NCBI RefSeq assembly: GCF_020103695.1
Contig: NZ_JAHXBF010000006.1
Location: 248,001-312,000, forward strand
Reading direction: 5' to 3'
DNA length: 64,000 bases
From: Hyalangium versicolor
GTDB lineage: Bacteria; Myxococcota; Myxococcia; Myxococcales; Myxococcaceae
Made by a program: the position numbers and the translations under genes. Positions 58,077-64,000 of the stretch are shown piece after piece (position 1 is the first letter of the stretch; every line of letters starts with the position of its first letter). The notes under the pieces were generated by a model. That model ran no database searches, was not told where the DNA came from, and saw only the letters and a list, made by a program, of their open reading frames with translations.

Positions 58077-61000
58077 CAGACCTCGTCTCCTTCCTCCAGC
58101 CACGAGCAGCAGCAGGATCGCCGCCAGCGGCAGGGGCGAGCTGCTCCCGACCCCGCAGCCCAGTCCACCCTTGGAGTCGGATCGGACCATCACCGTCACA
58201 TAAGACGGTGCGCTGGTCAGATCCCCGTCTGAGACGCGCAGGCGGACCGTGTACGCCCCGGCCACCGTGGGCGTGAACGACGGCGTCGCGGTCGCGGCAT
58301 CGTCAAGCGAGGGTTCGCTGCCCGTGGGGAAGCCCGACACCGTCCATTCGTACGTGAGCTTGTCGAGCGGATCCTGGTCGTGGCTCTTGCTACCGCTCAG
58401 CAGCACCTTCGCCCCCACCACCGCTTCCATATCTGCGTCCGTCACCGCCACGGGCGCCGTGTTGTCCGCGCCGTGCGTGCTCACCAGCACATCCACCTCG
58501 TCGGGCACGCTGGGAGTCTCTCCATCCCAGACGGTGAGGCGGAAGCGGTATCGGCCCTGTCCGGAGGGCTGGAACGACGGGTGCTCGCCAGCGCTGGTCA
58601 GCACCACCGGGCTGCCCCAGATCTGCTCCCAGACATAGCGCAGCGCGTTCCCGTCCGGATCCGAGGACCCCGAGCCATCCAGCGTCACAGGACCGCCGAT
58701 CGTCACCTGCTGATCCGCTCCAGCACTAGCGAGCGGCGGATGGTTGGCCTCGGTCGTGACCTGCACGAGCACACCGGAGGGAGCCGAGCGGCCCTTGCCA
58801 TCCGATGCGATGAGTTCGAACCGCACGAAGCCGGGCCGTGTCGGCGTGAAGGTGGGGCGGGAGGCGTGCGCGTCATCGAGCGTTGCGTGAGGCCCCGAGA
58901 TCTGGGTCCACTCATAAGTGAGCACGTCGCCATCCGGATCCGTGCTGCGAGTTCCGTCGAGCTGGATCTCCGTGCCCACCACCGCGGAGCGATCAGAGCC
59001 AGCGCGGGCAATGGGACGGCGGTTCACCGCCGGGTCGTCAATCTCGAAGGAGACGGTGTCCTCGGCGCTGGTGACCTTGCCATCGCTCACCGTCAGGCCC
59101 ATGACCACGGTGCCTGCTCCAGTGGCCCGGAAGGTGGGCGTGGCCAAGTTGGCGGGCACGGGAGGATCCGCGGGGCCCGAGACCCTCCGCCACGTGTACG
59201 TGAGCGCATCGCCGTCCACGTCGTAGCTGCCGCGGCCCTCGAGGGTGACGGGCTTGCCCAGCTCGCCCACACCGTCCGGCCCAGCGGAGGCGACAGGCTC
59301 GTGAGTCGTCACGTTGGGGTTGATGGCGAGCACCTCCGTGAATGCCGGGGCACTGGCCACCTCGCCATCGTTCACCACGAGGGTGAGGCCATAGCGCCCA
59401 TCAACCGTGGGCGTGAGCCGGGCCGAGGGCTGATCCGCATCCGCCAGGGTGGCGTTGCTTCCGCCCAGCTCCACCGCCCAGTTCCACGTGAGCGCGTCTC
59501 CGTTCGGATCGTCGCTGCCGCTGCCATCGAGCGTCAGCTCCGAGCCCACCCGCACCACATGCCGCGCTGGCACAGATGCCCACGGAGCCACATTGCGGAT
59601 CGTCACCGAGGTCCGCACCGGATCGCTCGGAGTGCTGCTGGAGGTGGCGACGAGCTCGAAGGTGTACGTGCCAGCACGAGCCCCCAGGAACCACGCCGTG
59701 GCCTGGCCCGCCTCCTTCAGCTCCACGGGCACTCCGTCCACCTGGGTCCACTGGAAGGCCGGTGTCCGGCCCAGCGGATCCGTCGCGGAGCCCACGAGCG
59801 TCACCCGTCCCGGAGGCAGCGTCCGGTCCGAGGGCGCCGCGGCCGTGGGCTTCGGATCTGGGATGTCGATGAACACCTCATCCGTTGACGAGCTCTCGCC
59901 ATCGCCCACGGTGAGCGTGAGGGTGTGCTTGCCCACGGGCAGGTCGACGCTGGCGCGAGCACCCCGGCCGAGGACCGTCGAGCCCTCGGACCACGCGTAG
60001 TCGAGCACGTCTCCATCCGCATCCAGCGAGCCCGTGCCATCCAGCGTCACACGCACCACGGCCGCAGTGGGCGGAACGGTCTGATCCAGACCCGCGTTGG
60101 CCACGGGGGGCGAGTTCTCGATGAAGACGGGGCTCGACACCTCGGCGGTGCCGTAGTCGGTGCCATCCTTGGGCCGCACCCGGTAGTACCAGACCTCGCG
60201 CTTGCGAGTGGCCGACGCGGGGACCACGGTCTGGTCGAGCAACGAAGGCTGTTCGAGGCCATTGCGGTACCAGCGGATCTCCGAGCCTGACTGCCGGTCT
60301 CCATCCGCATCCGCATAGGTGAAGGTGGCCGTGAGCACATCGTCCGTGAGCGGCTGCGACGGGCTGACGGTGGCACTGGACGCGGAAGGCGCCGTGTTGC
60401 CAATCACCACCGGAGCGGAGGTCTGCTTCGCACCAAACGCAACGCCATCCTTCGGACGCACGCTGAAGCTCCAGGCCTCGCCCTTTCGAGCAGTGCCCGC
60501 AGGCACCGAGCGCGTGTCATTGAGAGTCACCACGGGCTTGCCATCGCGGTACCACTCGAGCTCGCTGCCGGACTCGGCATCTCCATCCGGGTCGCTATAG
60601 AGGTAGTTGGCCTGGAGCACATCCTGGGCGGTGGGAGAGAACGGGGTGATCTGCAGCGCCGTGGCCACGGGGGCGGAGCTGCCCACGATGACGGAGGTGG
60701 ACGTCACCAGCGTGCCGAAGGCCACACCGTCCTTGGGCTTCACGGTGAAGTACCAGGTTTCTCCGGCCTTGGCGGTGCCCGCGGGGACGGTGGGCTGCCC
60801 GAGGAGCGCGGTCTGCTCCGCGCCGTTCTTGTACCAGCGCAGCTCGGTGCCCTGCTGCGCGTCATCGTCCGCATCCGAGTACGTGTAGCTGGCCACCAGC
60901 GCATCCGTCGCCCGGGGAGACAGCGGCGACAGGTTCACGTTGGTCGCCCTGGGAGGCGTGTTGAGGATGAGCGCGGGCGCGCTGGTGGCGAGCTGACCGA

Positions 61001-64000
61001 AGTCCGTGCCGTCCTTGGGCTTCACGGTGACGTACCAGCTCTCTCCCTTGGTGGTGGCGCTGGCCGGCAGCGTCTTGAGCCCGAAGTACGTGGGAGCCTC
61101 CACGCCGTTCTTGAACCAGCGCGTCTCCGTGCCCGACTCCGCATCCCCATCCGCGTCGAGGTACGTGTACGTGGCCACCAGGTTGTCATTCGTCCCAGGC
61201 TGGGTGGGCTGGATGGAGAGGCTGCTCGCGAGCGGAGCGCTGTTGGCGATGGAGACCTCCGCCGAAGTCTGTGGCGTGCCGAAGTCCGTGCCGTCCTTGG
61301 GGCGCACGGAGAAGGACCAGCGCTCGCCCTTGGCAGTGACGCCCGCGGGCACCGAGGCTGCGCCGAAGAGGGACGTCTGCTCCACGCCGTTCTTGAACCA
61401 GCGCAGCTCGCTGCCAGCCTGGGCATCCGCGTCCGCATCGGCGTAGGAGTACGAGGCCGTCAATGCATCGCCCGCGTTGGGCGTGGCGGGTGTGATGGAG
61501 AGGCTCGTGACGACGGGCGGCGAGTTCAGGATCGTCACCGTGTTGGACGTCACCGTGGAGCCGGTCGCCGTGCCATCCGAGGGCGCGACGGTGAACTTCC
61601 ACGCCTGTCCCTTGGCCAGCTTGGAGGGAGGCACCGTGAGCGCATTGCGCAGCGAAGTGTCTTCCACGTTGTTCTTGAACCACTTCACGCTGGAGCCGGA
61701 CTGCGCATCGCTGTCCGCATCCGTGTACTTGTACGAGGCCGTCAGCGTGTCGGTGGCGCGCGCGCTGGCCGGAGCGAGCACGGCCTGGGAGGCCACGGGT
61801 GCGGTGTTGACGATCGTCACCACGGAGGAGGTGGCCACCGTGCCGAAGTCCACGCTGTCCCGGGGGCGAACGGTGAAGTACCAGCTCTGCCCCTTGGCGG
61901 CGGTCCCCGCGGGGACGGTGCGCAGGTTGGCCAGAGAGGTCTGCTCCACGCCGTTCTTGAACCAGCGGATTTCGCTGCCGCTCTCGGAGTCGTTGTCCGC
62001 GTCGGAGTAGGTGTAGCTGACAACGAGCGCATCCGTGGTCTTGGGCGAAGCCGGCGTCACGGTAGGAGTGCTCACGGCCGGAGCGGTGTTGCCCACCGTC
62101 ACGGAAGGCGCCGTCTGGAGCACGCCGCACACGGGCGTGTTGTCGCAGGGGCGGACGGTGAAGTACCAGATGTCGCCCTTGGTGGTGGCGCTGGCCGGCA
62201 CCGTCTTCAGATTGAGGTAGGCCGTCTGCTCCACGCCGTTCTTGAACCAGTGGAACTGACTGTTGGTCTCCGGCTGGTTGTCCGGGTCCGAGTACGTGTA
62301 GCTCGCGGTGAGCACGTCATCGGTGCGCGGAGGGCTGGGCGTGATGCGGACGTTGGTGACGGTGGGAGCGGAGCTGCCCACCACCACGGTGGTGGACGTG
62401 ACGAGTGTTCCCAGGTCTGCGCCGTCCTTGGGGCGCAGCGTGTAGTACCACTGGTCGTTCAGCGTGAACGGCCCCGTCACCGTGCGCAGATCGTTCAGCG
62501 AAGTCTGGAGGGTGCCGTTGCGATACCACCGGATCTCCGAGCCCAGCTCCGAGTCGTTGTCCGGATCCGCGTACGTATACGAGACGCTGAGGTTGGAGCT
62601 GGAGCTGGGCGAGGCGGGGGTGATCTGCACGCTGCTCGCGGAGGGAGGCGTGTTGGCGATCGTCACCACGGGAGAGTTCACGCTGGCGCCCAGGCTGGTG
62701 CCGTCTCCGGGGCGCACGGTGAAGTACCAGACCTGGCCCTTGACCGTGGCGGATGCGGGCACGGTGAGCTGGTTGAGCAGCGAGGTCTGCTCCACGCTGT
62801 TGAGGAACCAGTGGATCTCGCTGCCGCTCTCGGTGTCATTGTCCGCGTCCGAGTAGCCGTAGCTGGCGGTGAGGAGATCGGCCGTTCTGGGAGACGAGGG
62901 CGAGATGGTGGGCGTCGCCGCGACCGGCGCCGTATTGAGGATGGTGACCGTGGGAGACGTCTCCAGCCGGCCGGGCTCCAGGCCATCGCGAGCGCGGACC
63001 GTGAAGTGCCATTGCTCGTCGCGAGTCGTCGCCGACGCGGGAACCGTCAGCACACCGAAGTAGGCCACCTGCTCCGTGCCGTTCTTGAACCAGCGCACCT
63101 CGGTGCCGCTCTGCGCGTCGCCATCGGCGTCCTGGTACGTGTACGTGCCGACGAGGGTGTCCGTGGTCGTCGGGGCGGCAGGGTTCAGCGTGAGCGGAGC
63201 AGCGGTGGGGCGGTTGTTCGCGAGATAGACGACGACGCGGTGGTTGCTGGTATCGGCCGCGTAGAGGTTGCCCACGGCGTCGATGGCCACGCCGCGCAGG
63301 GTGCACAGGGACGCGGGGCCCAGGCCGCCCGCGTTGCACGAGTTCCCCGTGGAAGTGGACTGGCCGAAGAGCCGGTCCGCGCTCACGTCGGTGGAACGCG
63401 GCGAGTTGTACTGGACGACGCGATCCGAGTCCCGGTCAGCGACATAGAGGTTGCCGGCCGAGTCCACGGCAGCGCTCCAGGGGGCGCACAGGCCGGTCTG
63501 GCTCGCGGAGCACGAGGCGCTGGTCATCGACGACTGGCCCACCACGAGATCCGCGACGGTGTCCGAGGAGCGTGGCGCGTCGTACTCGAGGACGCGGTGG
63601 TTGTCGCTGTCGGCCACGTACAGCCGCAGGGAGGAGACGCTGGTGTCCAGCGCGAGCTGGTTGGGTCCGCACAGCGAGCTGGCCGAGCGACCGCTCCGGT
63701 TGCAGGTGGCGGTGGAGAATCCGCCCGCTTGCCCGAACACCGCGTCCGCGGTCACATCGGTGCTCCAGGGGTCGGAGTACACGAGGACGCGGTTGTTGTC
63801 GTGGTCGGAGACGAACAGGTCATTGGCGGGGCTCACCGTGGCGCCGGAGGGGTTGCACACGGTGATGGCGCTCGGGCTGGAGAGGGCGCGGTTGCACGAG
63901 CGCGAGGTGTAGTCCGCTTGGCCGATCACCTTGTCCGCGACGGTGTCGGTGGTGAAGGGCGCGTTGTAGAGGAGGACGCGGTGGTTCGAGGTATCGGTGA
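56910..64000 (-). CDS. giant NHL/Ig-like/PKD surface protein, 5' truncated, fused in frame to a secreted TPR-like protein
   Basis: Frame open to the right edge, so the N terminus is missing; at least 2,360 residues visible. Order: NHL-type propeller repeats (ADSDNHRVLEYDAPRSSDTVADLVVGQ; five seen), 11 Ig-like repeats of about 93 residues (YTYSDADNDSESGSEIRWFKNGVEQ), seven PKD/cadherin-like domains (ANAGLDQTV, LDGSGSSDPDGNALRYVWEQI), then a MYXO-CTERM-like end (GCGVGSSSPLPLAAILLLLVAGGRRRG). Without a stop it continues into MTRTARVSAGHS, a fresh signal peptide, a Lys/Pro-rich linker, a TPR-like domain and a last membrane helix. Members of the first part are expected on the cell surface. Whether one or two proteins are made is open. 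Confidence 0.85.
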   Translation of the reverse strand, partial: TDTSNHRVLLYNAPFTTDTVADKVIGQADYTSRSCNRALSSPSAITVCNPSGATVSPANDLFVSDHDNNRVLVYSDPWSTDVTADAVFGQAGGFSTATCNRSGRSASSLCGPNQLALDTSVSSLRLYVADSDNHRVLEYDAPRSSDTVADLVVGQSSMTSASCSASQTGLCAPWSAAVDSAGNLYVADRDSDRVVQYNSPRSTDVSADRLFGQSTSTGNSCNAGGLGPASLCTLRGVAIDAVGNLYAADTSNHRVVVYLANNRPTAAPLTLNPAAPTTTDTLVGTYTYQDADGDAQSGTEVRWFKNGTEQVAYFGVLTVPASATTRDEQWHFTVRARDGLEPGRLETSPTVTILNTAPVAATPTISPSSPRTADLLTASYGYSDADNDTESGSEIHWFLNSVEQTSLLNQLTVPASATVKGQVWYFTVRPGDGTSLGASVNSPVVTIANTPPSASSVQITPASPSSSSNLSVSYTYADPDNDSELGSEIRWYRNGTLQTSLNDLRTVTGPFTLNDQWYYTLRPKDGADLGTLVTSTTVVVGSSAPTVTNVRITPSPPRTDDVLTASYTYSDPDNQPETNSQFHWFKNGVEQTAYLNLKTVPASATTKGDIWYFTVRPCDNTPVCGVLQTAPSVTVGNTAPAVSTPTVTPASPKTTDALVVSYTYSDADNDSESGSEIRWFKNGVEQTSLANLRTVPAGTAAKGQSWYFTVRPRDSVDFGTVATSSVVTIVNTAPVASQAVLAPASARATDTLTASYKYTDADSDAQSGSSVKWFKNNVEDTSLRNALTVPPSKLAKGQAWKFTVAPSDGTATGSTVTSNTVTILNSPPVVTSLSITPATPNAGDALTASYSYADADADAQAGSELRWFKNGVEQTSLFGAASVPAGVTAKGERWSFSVRPKDGTDFGTPQTSAEVSIANSAPLASSLSIQPTQPGTNDNLVATYTYLDADGDAESGTETRWFKNGVEAPTYFGLKTLPASATTKGESWYVTVKPKDGTDFGQLATSAPALILNTPPRATNVNLSPLSPRATDALVASYTYSDADDDAQQGTELRWYKNGAEQTALLGQPTVPAGTAKAGETWYFTVKPKDGVAFGTLVTSTSVIVGSSAPVATALQITPFSPTAQDVLQANYLYSDPDGDAESGSELEWYRDGKPVVTLNDTRSVPAGTARKGEAWSFSVRPKDGVAFGAKQTSAPVVIGNTAPSASSATVSPSQPLTDDVLTATFTYADADGDRQSGSEIRWYRNGLEQPSLLDQTVVPASATRKREVWYYRVRPKDGTDYGTAEVSSPVFIENSPPVANAGLDQTVPPTAAVVRVTLDGTGSLDADGDVLDYAWSEGSTVLGRGARASVDLPVGKHTLTLTVGDGESSSTDEVFIDIPDPKPTAAAPSDRTLPPGRVTLVGSATDPLGRTPAFQWTQVDGVPVELKEAGQATAWFLGARAGTYTFELVATSSSTPSDPVRTSVTIRNVAPWASVPARHVVRVGSELTLDGSGSDDPNGDALTWNWAVELGGSNATLADADQPSARLTPTVDGRYGLTLVVNDGEVASAPAFTEVLAINPNVTTHEPVASAGPDGVGELGKPVTLEGRGSYDVDGDALTYTWRRVSGPADPPVPANLATPTFRATGAGTVVMGLTVSDGKVTSAEDTVSFEIDDPAVNRRPIARAGSDRSAVVGTEIQLDGTRSTDPDGDVLTYEWTQISGPHATLDDAHASRPTFTPTRPGFVRFELIASDGKGRSAPSGVLVQVTTEANHPPLASAGADQQVTIGGPVTLDGSGSSDPDGNALRYVWEQIWGSPVVLTSAGEHPSFQPSGQGRYRFRLTVWDGETPSVPDEVDVLVSTHGADNTAPVAVTDADMEAVVGAKVLLSGSKSHDQDPLDKLTYEWTVSGFPTGSEPSLDDAATATPSFTPTVAGAYTVRLRVSDGDLTSAPSYVTVMVRSDSKGGLGCGVGSSSPLPLAAILLLLVAGGRRRGLMTRTARVSAGHSLAVLLMLGVAWAPRFASAEIDSTQTQSKTRKKKPTSGKLVTTGKITPGKPPSGKLVPGKSASGKKGKKKKPALEAPVEVPMPPVEEASPEPSQPLDEPPPVTPETTPSAPPQEEAAAPTEGPPNPYLEEARQLYLGFQFEGIIPKLEFALAVKGVTEAQRIEIYQLMALTHSAFDDAAQAEEAFLHILELKPDYALTGGASPKIRSYFANAQKTYRLRLAVKLQHAPPKPSMLGETTTVDVTVVVGAERVTAMTLHYRPRGSKSGYSQMAMAHGENGAFSGNVPNAFPGPAGKRTIEYFVRARDTSGALLASVGSEETPLELTMETVEVAASQPLYKSWVFWTAVGVGAAAAVATPVLLNRSAEVRPGTLGMEPLK

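Noticed and set aside
56910..64000. Secretion-system effector or RHS toxin
   Set aside because: No RHS core, pre-toxin motif or immunity gene; domain order is of a surface adhesin-like protein.

Overview
The window looks like chromosomal DNA of a fruiting myxobacterium (Myxococcota, Cystobacterineae such as Archangium, Cystobacter, Hyalangium or Myxococcus relatives). Reasons: very high GC with strong third-position GC; a complete PomY-PomZ-PomX division-site cluster; eukaryote-like Ser/Thr kinases beside a DUF2381 protein; many lipoproteins; a MYXO-CTERM-like surface anchor; and lipoprotein polymorphic toxins of the SitA type. I saw no rRNA, tRNA, CRISPR array, phage or intact transposon. 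Genus assignment is inference.

Layout. 0-2.4 kb: desaturase, XRE regulator and an 0.8-kb structured non-coding stretch. 2.4-6.4 kb: pomY-pomZ-pomX. 6.4-13.8 kb, minus strand: secreted intradiol dioxygenase, PhoD phosphatase, M48 protease, SH3-like protein and a CHASE2 nucleotide cyclase. 14-19 kb, plus strand: two-gene ferritin-like operon, TspO, ECF sigma factor with a zinc-finger/TPR anti-sigma candidate. 19-22 kb: a/b hydrolase, TetR regulator and aldo/keto reductase; an identical DNA motif lies before both the regulator and the reductase. 22-28.6 kb, minus: PAS histidine kinase, two Ser/Thr kinases and a DUF2381 protein.

28.6-33.3 kb is the most unusual part: two tandem toxin-immunity cassettes. 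Two 278-residue lipoproteins are identical apart from one residue over the first 236 positions and differ in the last 42. Each overlaps by 4 nt a 303-residue DUF3396-type immunity gene. A decayed immunity-gene fragment lies downstream. A second, unrelated toxin/immunity pair of the SitA5 type lies at 54.4-56.5 kb.

33.5-43 kb: an ELWxxDGT/HYR surface lipoprotein, a sterol-desaturase/HTTM operon, a protein built of 20-residue repeats, a C-terminal J-domain protein, an EEP-family phosphodiesterase and a lipoprotein. 43-49.9 kb: MoxR/VWA pair, histidine kinase with single-domain response regulator, Tat-exported amidase, Ohr. 50-54 kb: three overlapping minus-strand genes facing a DUF4139 protein. 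56.5-64 kb: a small lipoprotein and a very large NHL/Ig-like/PKD surface protein whose 5' end lies beyond the window and which reads without a stop into what looks like a separate secreted-protein gene.
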